The notes under the pieces are model-generated. The model did not search any database. It saw only the letters and a list, made by a program, of their open reading frames with translations, and was not told the DNA's origin. Both the position numbers and the translations under genes were made by a program. Below, piece after piece: positions 31,549 to 40,629 of a stretch of DNA of 64,000 nt; the stretch's first letter is position 1, and every line of letters starts with the position of its first letter. The stretch is from Clavelina lepadiformis. Its lineage: Eukaryota; Chordata; Ascidiacea; Aplousobranchia; Clavelinidae. The stretch is taken from positions 23,252,501-23,316,500 of the forward strand of contig NC_135241.1 of the NCBI RefSeq assembly GCF_947623445.1, read 5' to 3'.

Positions 31549-32256
31549 ACCGACGTATGACAGTTTCGATTCTCGTAAGTTTTTATTCATGTTTTATTTG
31601 AATGCAGGACATGGTAGACCTCGAAATTTCTAGTAAGCTAACCCAAAGTTTCAATACAAAGTATCCAACGTCCCACAGTGACTTTCCAATTACACTCAAA
31701 AACGACTTCTACTGTCTTCATATACCCTTGATCCTCAGCTAAATTTACCGTATTTTCGTCAATGTTACATGATACACGAAGCTAAATGAGGTTTTCTAGG
31801 CAAACGAATTTTTTAAATAAGATATTGTTCGGACCACCGAGGTCGCACAGGTTTTGCTTCTGGCCCGCTTCTATAAAACGTTCCCGTCTTATTGAATCAT
31901 GCTTTCGAATTTATCAAACGTTACTGGTTGAAAGTAGATGTATTACATTTAATCAGATTCGTATAACTTTACTCCGCTTATGAAAGCTTGTCAGACTGAG
32001 AGTATACATCATGTTTGCTGTTCGATTGATCAATCATTTTATTTTTCGCCAAACGTGCGGTGGGAAAAAAAGATCAAATCGGTTGTTGTCTAGCATGCGC
32101 TAATGAACGATAGAAAGTGACAAAGCCGCTTTCTTTGTCTCAACTCACTTGGACACAGTGAATTGCTCTCGCTGAACTACGGTTATGGGAAACCGGTACA
32201 ACTGTTTCGAATTCTACCTATGCTTGCATACTTTTTAACTGACGTGACTTAAAAAA

Positions 32257-32624
32257 ATGGGAAATACTCACTTGCTGCTTGTCGCAGGGCTCGTGCTTTG
32301 CTTTGGGCTGGGCTGTTGTGTAGTGAGTACACGTAACGCTACATCACCCACGGTCATGGTTTGTTGAGCATCAATGACCTCTATGCGATTGTGGAAGTTC
32401 TTTTCCCTTACGCTAATGTTAGTGACGAAATTACGAAGTTGAATTGCGAAATCACATAAGCATTTATGCGATTTATTTGGATGGTTCCAAGCATTCTACC
32501 AGTTCATTTTCAAGGAAACATGACAAAAATATAATTGATTGAAATGTTCACATACTGCCAATTTTAGGGCGTTCAAAACGAAGATAATCAACAAATATTT
32601 CTACTTTTAAAAGAAATTGAGTAG
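32257..32624 (+). CDS. Possible two-exon gene for a short secreted peptide (40 residues)
   Basis: Exon 1 (32257-32322) encodes a signal-peptide-like start, MGNTHLLLVAGLVLCFGLG then CCV, and ends at a consensus donor GTGAGT in phase 0. An acceptor (CCAATTTTAG) at 32567 opens an in-phase exon, 32568-32624, encoding GVQNEDNQQIFLLLKEIE and a stop. The hydrophobic run and the matching phase support it; the short second exon and lack of homology do not. Exon 1 could instead splice to an exon not recognised here. Confidence 0.3.
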
Positions 32625-33028
32625 AGAATTTTTCTTCTTAACTATCTGTGTTTGATATTTTAGAAAAAAACAAACAATTTCATGTCGTTTTCATGAGATA
32701 ACATTCGTTAATTTTCGAGCTATCTAATAATAGATGAAACAGATTGCCGGTAAATACAAATGGAACATTTTTTGTGTATGAAATAAGAGTCAGTGTGAAC
32801 AGTCTTTATTACTGAGAGTATGAAAAATCCCACCTGGTTAACCCAAACAAATATTTTGCAGTTCTACTCTGGTATTTGACTAATGTTTGCCGGGTGGATT
32901 AAAATAAAAACGGATAGATGATTAATGTAACAAGTTACTAAGCAATTACACCAGAAGTATATTAGACGAATTTCTATCTTTACCTTAAAAATATAACAAC
33001 GTATTCAAATACATACAGAAAGAAACAA
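32625..33028. other. Left flank of the tRNA array
   Basis: AT-rich, nothing recognised. The array begins to be visible at 33029 as a strongly decayed unit. Confidence 0.5.
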
Positions 33029-33110
33029 TGTCCTCGAGGCCGAATTGAAAAGCGACGAACCAGACATCGGTTGGGCTCTGCCCACGTATGTTCAAAACTT
33101 GCCGACAACG
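33029..33110 (+). pseudogene. Decayed tRNA-Ser copy
   Basis: 3' half is clear (GGGCTCTGCCCACG ... GCCGACAACG); the 5' half, D-arm and anticodon arm are scrambled. Leftmost trace of the array. Confidence 0.75.
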
Positions 33111-33187
33111 ACGATATTACTTTGCAATTACACTAATATATTGGGAAAAGTGCGATTTTAATGATTTACTCATATACATAAAGCACA

Positions 33188-33269
33188 GTTGTCGTGGCCG
33201 AGTGGTTAAGGCGACAGACTAGAAATCTGTTGGTCTCTGCCCGCGTAGGTTCGAATCCTGCCGACAACG
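33188..33269 (+). tRNA. tRNA-Ser (AGA)
   Basis: Anticodon 33221-33223. Box A and box B intact; variable arm has GGTC for GGGC. Confidence 0.9.
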
Positions 33270-33346
33270 CCGATACTAATTTTGCAGTTTCACAAGTATA
33301 TTGGGAAAAGTTCGATTTCAATGATTTACTCTATACATTAAGTACA

Positions 33347-33428
33347 GTTGTCGTGGCCGAGTGGTTAAGGCGACAGACTTGAAATATGTTAAGCTATGCC
33401 CGCGTAGGTTCGAATCCTGCCTACAACG
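33347..33428 (+). tRNA. tRNA-Ser (TGA), weak copy
   Basis: Anticodon 33380-33382. The anticodon stem (ATATG) and acceptor (CTACAAC) carry mismatches and the variable arm is altered; may be inactive. Confidence 0.6.
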
Positions 33429-33505
33429 CCGATATTTATTTTGCAATTTAATATGTATATTGGGAAAAGAGCAATTTAAACTATTTCTTCTAAACATTAA
33501 GCACA

Positions 33506-33570
33506 GTTGTCGTAGGCGAGTTGTTAAGGCAAAAGTCTTGACATCTGTTCGGGTCTACTTAGCAGTTGGG
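33506..33570 (+). pseudogene. Truncated tRNA-Ser copy
   Basis: Starts GTTGTCGTAGGCGAG and still has TCTTGACATCTGTT, then loses similarity in the variable arm. Confidence 0.75.
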
Positions 33571-33882
33571 GTGCTTCAATGTTCCAGGTCGCGTGAAGAT
33601 GTCTGTTAAAAATTAGCATGAATGTAGTAAAAAACGGGTTTATTAGACAAAAAATTCTAGTGTTTATTTTGGATCTCTGTTAAAAAAGTTTGAATCATGG
33701 TTTTTTCATCAACAGAATTTTATGTCAGCGTGAATCAAGGAATCCTGACGTCAACGCCGGTATTAACTTTGAAATTTCATTCAATCCAGACATAAATCAA
33801 CAAATTCATAAGTGAATCGGTTAATATGCGAGTTTCCTATTCTTTTTGGTACATTTTCTATTTGCACTATATGTTAAGTACA

Positions 33883-33964
33883 GTTGTCGTGGCCGAATGG
33901 TTAACGCGACAGACTAGAAATCTGTTTGGCTTTGCCCGCGTAGGTTCAAATCCTGCCGACAACG
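33883..33964 (+). tRNA. tRNA-Ser (AGA)
   Basis: Anticodon 33916-33918. D-arm reads GAATGGTTAACGCG, T-loop TTCAAAT; fold kept. Confidence 0.85.
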
Positions 33965-34041
33965 CAGATAAGACTTTTGCAATTTCATAAGTATATTGGG
34001 AAAAGTTCGATTTTAACTATTTGCATTGAAAATTAAGCACA

Positions 34042-34123
34042 GTTTTCGTGGCCGAATAGTTATAGCGACAGACTAGAAATCTGTTGCGCTCTGCCCGCGT
34101 AGGTTCCAGTCCTGCCGACAACG
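34042..34123 (+). pseudogene. Degenerate tRNA-Ser (AGA)
   Basis: Acceptor GTTTTCG, D-arm GAATAGTTATAGCG and T-loop TTCCAGT all depart from the tRNA fold; anticodon arm intact. Confidence 0.7.
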
Positions 34124-34286
34124 CAGAATTGAAATCACTTTTTCATAAGTGAGTCTTGAAAAGTGGGAACTTATCTCTTTTCATTGAACATTAAGCATTC
34201 TGCCCACAAAGCTGGAATAAAATGACGTTTTCATAAGTGTTTCGGGAAAAGTGCGATTTTATCTATTTGCATTGAAATTAAGCACA

Positions 34287-34368
34287 GTTGTCGTGGCCGA
34301 GTGGTTAAGGCGACAGACTTGAAATCTGTTGAGATCTTTCCCTGTAGGTTCGAATCCTGCCGACAACG
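34287..34368 (+). tRNA. tRNA-Ser (TGA)
   Basis: Anticodon 34320-34322. Variable arm GAGATCTTTCCCTG differs from the array consensus. Confidence 0.85.
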
Positions 34369-34443
34369 CTGAAATAAAATTACAAATTATGAGTGATTCG
34401 GGAAAAGTGCGATTTTCACTATTTGCATTGAACCTTAAGCACA

Positions 34444-34525
34444 GTTGTCTTTTTCGAGTGGTTAAGGCGCCAGACTTGAAATCTGTTGGGCTCTGCCCAC
34501 GTAGGTTCAAAACTTGCCGACAACG
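34444..34525 (+). pseudogene. Degenerate tRNA-Ser (TGA)
   Basis: Box A replaced by TTTTTCGAGTGG and box B by GGTTCAAAACT; anticodon arm intact. Confidence 0.75.
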
Positions 34526-34602
34526 ACGATATTACTTTGCAATTACACTAATATATTGGGAAAAGTGCGATTTTAATGATTTACTCATATACATAAAGCA
34601 AC

Positions 34603-34684
34603 GTTGTCGTGGCCGAGTGGTTAAGGCGACAAACTAGAAATCTGTTGGTCTCTGCCCGCGTAGGTTCGAATCCTGCCGACAACG
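34603..34684 (+). tRNA. tRNA-Ser (AGA)
   Basis: Anticodon 34636-34638. Anticodon stem starts ACAAA, mismatching TCTGT at one pair; downstream spacer has no T4. Confidence 0.82.
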
Positions 34685-34759
34685 TTGAAATAAAATTACA
34701 ATTTATGAGTGATTCGTGAAAAGTGCAACTTTAACTATTTGCATTGAACATTAAGTACA

Positions 34760-34841
34760 GTTGTCGTGGCCGAGTGGTTAAGGCGACAGACTCGAAATCT
34801 GTTGGGCTCTGCCCGCGTAGGTTCGAATCTTGCCGACAACG
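34760..34841 (+). tRNA. tRNA-Ser (CGA)
   Basis: Anticodon 34793-34795. T-arm 3' strand reads TCTTG, one mismatch. Confidence 0.85.
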
Positions 34842-34917
34842 CTGAAATAAAATTACAAATTTATAAGTGATTCGTGAAAAGTGCGATTTTATCTATTTGC
34901 ATTGAACCTTAAGCCTA

Positions 34918-34999
34918 GTTGTCTTTTTCGATTAGTTAAAGCGATAGACTAGAAATCTATTAGGCTTTGCCCGCGTAGGTTCGAATCCTGCCGACAACG
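34918..34999 (+). pseudogene. Degenerate tRNA-Ser (AGA) with compensated anticodon stem
   Basis: Box A lost (TTTTTCGATTAGTTAAAGCG), yet the anticodon stem changed on both sides (ATAGA with TCTAT) and still pairs. Confidence 0.7.
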
Positions 35000-35074
35000 C
35001 TGAAATAAAATTACAATATATGAGTGATTCGGGAAAAGTGCGATTTTCATTATTTGCATTGAACACTAAGTACA

Positions 35075-35156
35075 GTTGTCGTGGCCGAGTGGTTAAGGCG
35101 ACAGACTCGAAATCTGTTGGGATCTGCCCGCGTAGGTTCGAATCCTGCCGACAACG
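35075..35156 (+). tRNA. tRNA-Ser (CGA)
   Basis: Anticodon 35108-35110; variable arm GGATC, otherwise consensus. Confidence 0.9.
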
Positions 35157-35232
35157 CTGAAATAAAATTACAAATTTATGAGTGATTCGAGAAAAGTGCG
35201 ATTTTCACTTTTTGCATTGAACCTTAAGCCTA

Positions 35233-35314
35233 GTTGTCTTTTTCGAGTGGTTAAGGTGACAGACTAGATATCTATTAGGCTCTGCCCGCGTAGGTTCGAA
35301 TCCTGCCGAAAACG
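35233..35314 (+). pseudogene. Degenerate tRNA-Ser (AGA)
   Basis: TTTTTCGAGTGG for box A, anticodon loop followed by TATCTAT, 3' end CGAAAAC. Confidence 0.7.
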
Positions 35315-35390
35315 CTGAAATAAAATTACGTTTTCATGAGTTATTCGGGAAAAGAGTGATTTTATCTATTTGCATTGAACATTAAGTACA

Positions 35391-35472
35391 GTTGTCGTGG
35401 CCGAGTGGTTAAGGCGACAGACTAGAAATTTGTTGGGATCTGCCCGCGTATGTTCGAATCCTGCCGACAAAG
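35391..35472 (+). tRNA. tRNA-Ser (AGA)
   Basis: Anticodon 35424-35426. Stem strand TTTGT, box B TGTTCGAATCC, 3' end CAAAG. Its duplicate at 39889 has TGA instead. Confidence 0.75.
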
Positions 35473-35546
35473 CTGAAATAAATTACAATTTATGAGGGAT
35501 TCGTGAAAAGTGCCAGTTTCACAATTTGCATTGAACATTAAGTACA

Positions 35547-35628
35547 GCTGTCGTGGCCGAGTGGTTAAGGCGAAAGACTAGAAATCTGTTGGGCTCTGCC
35601 CGCGTAGGTTCGAATCCTGCCGACAACG
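35547..35628 (+). tRNA. tRNA-Ser (AGA)
   Basis: Anticodon 35580-35582. Acceptor GCTGTCG; GCGAAAGAC in place of GCGACAGAC. Confidence 0.85.
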
Positions 35629-35704
35629 CTCAAATAAAATTACAATTTATGAGTGATTCGAGAAAAGTGCGATTTTTGACTATTTGCATTGATCATTAAG
35701 CACA

Positions 35705-35726
35705 ATTTTCGTGGCCGAGTGGTTAA
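35705..35726 (+). pseudogene. 5' piece of a tRNA-Ser gene split by a transposon
   Basis: Ends at the D-loop TTAA (35723-35726). The 3' piece resumes at TTAA 37461 and runs to about 37523 with further decay. Confidence 0.85.
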
Positions 35727-36131
35727 GGGGTCACTTCTTAATAGAATGACACTTTTGAACCGGCAAAACGGCGATTGTGACGATTTCGCACTCAAAGCGT
35801 CATATTAAAAAAATTAAGAATTTTCCGGTTCAATGTGCATGTGACGCCGATGTGGACTATTTCGTTATTCTTTTGGCGATAGCTGGTTCCAGGTCTAGGC
35901 TTAGTTGTAAGTTTTGTGTGCGTTTGAATTTTTGGTATTTTGGAGTATTTGTCCTAAAATTTTAAGATAAAAACTTGTTGTAAAGTTTAGGCAGTTGTCA
36001 TAGAAAACTGGTTACATGGATTCTGTCTAAATTAAGACTGTAGGCAGTCAAAACCTAGGTCTCGTTGCAAGCCAAAATTCAGGGTAAGTTTATGATGTAG
36101 TTTTGCGATGGTAGCATCTTGATTTAATGTA

Positions 36132-37415
36132 GGGGAAGGTGCGGTAAAGCGGACCAACGAGGTACAGTGGCACACCCCTCTTATTTTCTTAATAAAGTTC
36201 TTTAACCGCCCGGATACCACTAAGTTTAGGGAAGCATGACATAACGTGGTTGCACACGCCATTATTCGAGGTTACGTGGGAAAAAAGGCAAGAAAAGGGA
36301 CGGAATTCGTTTTTTGTACTCTCTGATCTATTGAAAGGTATGTCTTGTAACTTAGATTTTATTTTACAAACATAAGGTAGAAGTTTGGCTGAATGGTAGA
36401 AAGGAGTTTTAATCTATCACGTACGCATTACTTAGGGGTGGGGGTAAAGTGGACCTATGATCCTGATCCTGATCCATATTGATCCTGTTCCAACCAACAC
36501 CGAATCTTACTCCGTTAATGTTAGTTCAACTAGCATTGACTTGTGTGATGGCAGAAATATTGGCTTAGATGCGGCTGGTCTTCCCGAGATGCCTGAATCG
36601 TTACCTGCACAGCCAATAGATGTAGCCCAACCGGCCTCTCCTGAAGATGCAAATTTCAGTTTCACAATTATAAGTCCTGTTGAACTGCTTCCTATGCTGA
36701 AAGCAGCTCACACTCGCCAAAAGAGGAAGTCTAAGAGAGGTGCAACTGCTATTTTAACCAGTTCACCATACAAGAAGCAGTTGGCTGCAACGAATCGTAG
36801 TCAATCCGCGGTATCTGGCAACAGCAGTAAAATAAGTTCATCGAAAAAGTGTTCTATAAAGAAAGCTAAGGTTTCCAGGTCATCAATGCAGCAGAAGGAC
36901 ACAGTCGATGAAAGTGATAACAACGTAGATGCAGAATGCTTTTACTGCAACGAAATGTATTGCAAATCATCCTAGAATGATGGGTGGATCCAGTGCTCCA
37001 AATGCATGCGATGGGCGCATGAAGCCTGCTCTGGGTGTAATGAAGAGGATGACAACATTATTTGTGAATTATGTTTTTAAGAATTGATGGTGAACTGCGA
37101 TTACTTTCATAACTACTTCGCTTATGATGACAAGTTGTAAATAAATTGATTGTGATGTGGAACAAATTGCCTTGTTTACTCAAAACTTACGGTGGTGCAC
37201 TTTAGCCCACACATGTGGGGAAAGTGGACTATTGGAGGTGCTTTTAAATCAAAAAAAAGTTATGTAAGAAAGCAAGCAATCAATAAAAGGGCACTTCAAA
37301 AATTAGCGAAATACCTTAGAGTTAACTCTCAAAACAAACAAGTCAAATGTTTTGGTGAAATCAGTGAATTGTAACGATTTAAGCCTTAGGTGGTCCGCTT
37401 TACCCCACCCTCCCC
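36132..37415 (+). mobile_element. Pogo-like (Tc1/mariner superfamily) element nested in copy 1
   Basis: Ends GGGGAAGGTGCGGTAAAGCG and (complement) GGGGAGGGTGGGGTAAAGCG, each followed by GACC, flanked by TA (36130-36131; 37416-37417). Two internal GTAAAGTGGAC-type motifs (near 36433 and 37220) echo the ends. Only the C-terminal part of a transposase-like frame is left. Confidence 0.75.
36457..36975 (+). pseudogene. Transposase C-terminal remnant, copy 1
   Basis: 172 codons, nominal ATG in a GATCCT repeat, ending at TAG inside a zinc finger (CFYCNEMYCKSS, stop, then NDGWIQCSKCMRWAHEACSG ... CELCF). A C2-C2-HC-C2 PHD-like tail is common in pogo/Tigger-like transposases. The DDE domain is absent. 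Confidence 0.65.
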
Positions 37416-37460
37416 TACTTTCATTGAAAAGCCTATCCCTTTGAATTGGGACATGACCCC

Positions 37461-37523
37461 TTAAGGCGAAAGACTAGCAATCTGTTTGGCTCTGTCCTCG
37501 TAGTTTCGATTTCTGCCCACAAG
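37461..37523 (+). pseudogene. 3' piece of the split tRNA-Ser gene
   Basis: TTAAGGCGAAAGACTAGCAAT and the variable arm are recognisable; T-arm and acceptor (CCCACAAGG) are decayed. Confidence 0.8.
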
Positions 37524-37600
37524 GCTGGAATAAAATGACGTTTTCATAAGTGTTTCGGGAAAAGTACGATTTTATCTATTTGCATTGAATATTAAGTACA

Positions 37601-37683
37601 GTTGTCGTGGCCGAGTGGTTAAGGCGACAGACTCGAAATCTGTTGGGATCTGCCCCGCGAAGGTTCGAATCCTGTCGACAACG
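37601..37683 (+). tRNA. tRNA-Ser (CGA), 83 nt
   Basis: Anticodon 37634-37636. One extra C in the variable arm; 3' acceptor GTCGACAAC. Confidence 0.82.
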
Positions 37684-37758
37684 CTGAAATAAAATTACAA
37701 TTTATGAGTGATTCGGGAATAGTACGATTTTCTCTATTTTCATTGAACATTAAGTACA

Positions 37759-37840
37759 GTTGTCGTGGCCGAGTGGTTAAGGTGACAGATTAGAAATCTG
37801 TTGGGCTCTGCCCGCGTAGGTTCGAATCCTGCCGACAACG
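37759..37840 (+). tRNA. tRNA-Ser (AGA)
   Basis: Anticodon 37792-37794; ATTAGA loop, AAGGTGAC in the D-arm. No T4 in the following spacer. Confidence 0.88.
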
Positions 37841-37914
37841 CTGAAATAAATTACAATTTATGAGTGATTTGTGATAAGTGCAACTTTAACTATTTGCATT
37901 GAACATTAAGTACA

Positions 37915-37996
37915 GTTGTCGTGGCCGAGTGGTTAAGGCGACAGACTAGAAATCTGTTGGGCTCTGCCCGCGTAGGTTCGAATCCTGCCGACAACG
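37915..37996 (+). tRNA. tRNA-Ser (AGA)
   Basis: Consensus copy; anticodon 37948-37950. Confidence 0.95.
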
Positions 37997-38070
37997 CTGA
38001 AATAAATTACAATTTATGAGTGATTCGTGAATAGTGCGATTTTATCTATTTGCATTGAACATTAAGCACA

Positions 38071-38152
38071 GTTGTCGTGGCCGAGTGGTTAAGGCGACAG
38101 ACTCGAAATCTGTTGTGCTCTGCCCGCGTAGGTTCGAATCCTGCCGACAACG
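38071..38152 (+). tRNA. tRNA-Ser (CGA)
   Basis: Anticodon 38104-38106; TGTGCTC in the variable arm. Confidence 0.9.
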
Positions 38153-38227
38153 CTCAAATAAAATTACAATTTATGAGTGATTCGGGAAAAGTGCGAATTT
38201 ATCTATTTTCATTTAACATTAAGTACA

Positions 38228-38309
38228 GTTGTCGTGGCCAAGTGGTTAAGGCGACAGACTAGAAATCTGTTGGGCTCTGCCCGCGTAGGTTCGAATGCTG
38301 CCGACAACG
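38228..38309 (+). tRNA. tRNA-Ser (AGA)
   Basis: Anticodon 38261-38263; box A GGCCAAGTGG and box B GGTTCGAATGC each differ by one base. Confidence 0.8.
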
Positions 38310-38383
38310 CTGAAATAAATTACAATTTATGAGTGATTCGTGAAAAGTGCAACTTTAACTATTTGCATTGAACATTAAGTACA

Positions 38384-38465
38384 GTTGTCGTGGCCGAGTG
38401 GTTAAGGCGACAGACTAGAAATCTGTTGGGCTCTGCCCGCGTAGGTTCGAATCCTGCCGACAACG
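38384..38465 (+). tRNA. tRNA-Ser (AGA)
   Basis: Consensus copy; anticodon 38417-38419. Confidence 0.95.
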
Positions 38466-38539
38466 CTAAAATAAATTACAATTTATGAGTGATTCGGGAA
38501 TAGTGCGATTTTAACTATTTGCATTGAAAATTAAGCACA

Positions 38540-38621
38540 GTTTTCGTGGCCGAATAGTTATAGCGACAGACTAGAAATCTGTTGCGCTCTGCCCGCGTAG
38601 GTTCCAGTCCTGCCGACAACG
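38540..38621 (+). pseudogene. Degenerate tRNA-Ser (AGA)
   Basis: Duplicate of 34042-34123 in the second 4,498-bp unit. Confidence 0.7.
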
Positions 38622-38784
38622 CAGAATTGAAATCACTTTTTCATAAGTGAGTCTTGAAAAGTGGGAACTTATCTCTTTTCATTGAACATTAAGCATTCTG
38701 CCCACAAAGCTGGAATAAAATGACGTTTTCATAAGTGTTTCGGGAAAAGTGCGATTTTATCTATTTGCATTGAAATTAAGCACA

Positions 38785-38866
38785 GTTGTCGTGGCCGAGT
38801 GGTTAAGGCGACAGACTTGAAATCTGTTGAGATCTTTCCCTGTAGGTTCGAATCCTGCCGACAACG
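38785..38866 (+). tRNA. tRNA-Ser (TGA)
   Basis: Duplicate of 34287-34368; anticodon 38818-38820. Confidence 0.85.
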
Positions 38867-38941
38867 CTGAAATAAAATTACAAATTATGAGTGATTCGGG
38901 AAAAGTGCGATTTTCACTATTTGCATTGAACCTTAAGCACA

Positions 38942-39023
38942 GTTGTCTTTTTCGAGTGGTTAAGGCGCCAGACTTGAAATCTGTTGGGCTCTGCCCACGT
39001 AGGTTCAAAACTTGCCGACAACG
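38942..39023 (+). pseudogene. Degenerate tRNA-Ser (TGA)
   Basis: Duplicate of 34444-34525. Confidence 0.75.
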
Positions 39024-39100
39024 ACGATATTACTTTGCAATTACACTAATATATTGGGAAAAGTGCGATTTTAATGATTTACTCATATACATAAAGCAAC

Positions 39101-39182
39101 GTTGTCGTGGCCGAGTGGTTAAGGCGACAAACTAGAAATCTGTTGGTCTCTGCCCGCGTAGGTTCGAATCCTGCCGACAACG
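39101..39182 (+). tRNA. tRNA-Ser (AGA)
   Basis: Duplicate of 34603-34684; anticodon 39134-39136. Confidence 0.82.
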
Positions 39183-39257
39183 TTGAAATAAAATTACAAT
39201 TTATGAGTGATTCGTGAAAAGTGCAACTTTAACTATTTGCATTGAACATTAAGTACA

Positions 39258-39339
39258 GTTGTCGTGGCCGAGTGGTTAAGGCGACAGACTCGAAATCTGT
39301 TGGGCTCTGCCCGCGTAGGTTCGAATCTTGCCGACAACG
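39258..39339 (+). tRNA. tRNA-Ser (CGA)
   Basis: Duplicate of 34760-34841; anticodon 39291-39293. Confidence 0.85.
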
Positions 39340-39415
39340 CTGAAATAAAATTACAAATTTATAAGTGATTCGTGAAAAGTGCGATTTTATCTATTTGCAT
39401 TGAACCTTAAGCCTA

Positions 39416-39497
39416 GTTGTCTTTTTCGATTAGTTAAAGCGATAGACTAGAAATCTATTAGGCTTTGCCCGCGTAGGTTCGAATCCTGCCGACAACG
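39416..39497 (+). pseudogene. Degenerate tRNA-Ser (AGA)
   Basis: Duplicate of 34918-34999, including the compensated anticodon stem. Confidence 0.7.
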
Positions 39498-39572
39498 CTG
39501 AAATAAAATTACAATATATGAGTGATTCGGGAAAAGTGCGATTTTCATTATTTGCATTGAACACTAAGTACA

Positions 39573-39654
39573 GTTGTCGTGGCCGAGTGGTTAAGGCGAC
39601 AGACTCGAAATCTGTTGGGATCTGCCCGCGTAGGTTCGAATCCTGCCGACAACG
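39573..39654 (+). tRNA. tRNA-Ser (CGA)
   Basis: Duplicate of 35075-35156; anticodon 39606-39608. Confidence 0.9.
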
Positions 39655-39730
39655 CTGAAATAAAATTACAAATTTATGAGTGATTCGAGAAAAGTGCGAT
39701 TTTCACTTTTTGCATTGAACCTTAAGCCTA

Positions 39731-39812
39731 GTTGTCTTTTTCGAGTGGTTAAGGTGACAGACTAGATATCTATTAGGCTCTGCCCGCGTAGGTTCGAATC
39801 CTGCCGAAAACG
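39731..39812 (+). pseudogene. Degenerate tRNA-Ser (AGA)
   Basis: Duplicate of 35233-35314. Confidence 0.7.
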
Positions 39813-39888
39813 CTGAAATAAAATTACGTTTTCATGAGTTATTCGGGAAAAGAGTGATTTTATCTATTTGCATTGAACATTAAGTACA

Positions 39889-39970
39889 GTTGTCGTGGCC
39901 GAGTGGTTAAGGCGACAGACTTGAAATCTGTTGGGCTCTGCCCGCGTATGTTCGAATCCTGCCGACAAAG
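39889..39970 (+). tRNA. tRNA-Ser (TGA)
   Basis: Anticodon 39922-39924. Differs from its duplicate at 35391 by three substitutions in about 15 nt, one of them the first anticodon base; the flanks look identical. Confidence 0.85.
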
Positions 39971-40044
39971 CTGAAATAAATTACAATTTATGAGGGATTC
40001 GTGAAAAGTGCCAGTTTCACAATTTGCATTGAACATTAAGTACA

Positions 40045-40126
40045 GCTGTCGTGGCCGAGTGGTTAAGGCGAAAGACTAGAAATCTGTTGGGCTCTGCCCG
40101 CGTAGGTTCGAATCCTGCCGACAACG
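40045..40126 (+). tRNA. tRNA-Ser (AGA)
   Basis: Duplicate of 35547-35628; anticodon 40078-40080. Confidence 0.85.
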
Positions 40127-40202
40127 CTCAAATAAAATTACAATTTATGAGTGATTCGAGAAAAGTGCGATTTTTGACTATTTGCATTGATCATTAAGCA
40201 CA

Positions 40203-40224
40203 ATTTTCGTGGCCGAGTGGTTAA
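40203..40224 (+). pseudogene. 5' piece of split tRNA-Ser gene
   Basis: Duplicate of 35705-35726; ends at TTAA 40221-40224. Confidence 0.85.
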
Positions 40225-40629
40225 GGGGTCACTTCTTAATAGAATGACACTTTTGAACCGGCAAAACGGCGATTGTGACGATTTCGCACTCAAAGCGTCA
40301 TATTAAAAAAATTAAGAATTTTCCGGTTCAATGTGCATGTGACGCCGATGTGGACTATTTCGTTATTCTTTTGGCGATAGCTGGTTCCAGGTCTAGGCTT
40401 AGTTGTAAGTTTTGTGTGCGTTTGAATTTTTGGTATTTTGGAGTATTTGTCCTAAAATTTTAAGATAAAAACTTGTTGTAAAGTTTAGGCAGTTGTCATA
40501 GAAAACTGGTTACATGGATTCTGTCTAAATTAAGACTGTAGGCAGTCAAAACCTAGGTCTCGTTGCAAGCCAAAATTCAGGGTAAGTTTATGATGTAGTT
40601 TTGCGATGGTAGCATCTTGATTTAATGTA

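Larger units (their letters stand above)
29227..32256. other. Intergenic region with minor repeats
   Basis: No recognised gene. It contains a 51-bp tandem duplication (30377-30476), an ATT microsatellite near 31418-31446, three TTTAACC units near 31260, and two direct TGCGTTGGGCCCCGC segments (near 31218 and 31514). A minus-strand frame at 30541-30771 (76 codons) reads plausibly as protein but matches no family I know. Confidence 0.4.
35727..37460. mobile_element. TTAA-flanked (piggyBac-type signature) non-autonomous element, copy 1
   Basis: 1,734 bp inserted at the D-loop TTAA of a tRNA-Ser gene; TTAA is repeated at 35723-35726 and 37461-37464. Ends are imperfect inverted repeats: left GGGGTCACTTCTTAATAG, right (complement) GGGGTCATGTCCCAATTC. 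No own reading frame is recognised. TTAA duplication is typical of piggyBac, but the ends do not start CCC as usual, so the family is tentative. It hosts a pogo-like element. Confidence 0.7.
34013..38510 (+). repeat. 4,498-bp tandem duplication, first copy
   Basis: Runs from the TTTAACTATTTGCATTGAAAA spacer to its next occurrence. It contains ten full-length tRNA-Ser-like copies, the split gene with its nested transposons, and six more copies. The join differs from a normal spacer only by TTAACTA versus TTATCTA. Confidence 0.92.

Noticed and set aside
37192-37374. 60-codon frame MVHFSPHMWGKW in the pogo-like element and its duplicate at 41690
   Set aside because: It starts in the internal terminal-motif repeat and is not open in copies 3 and 4; no support as a protein.
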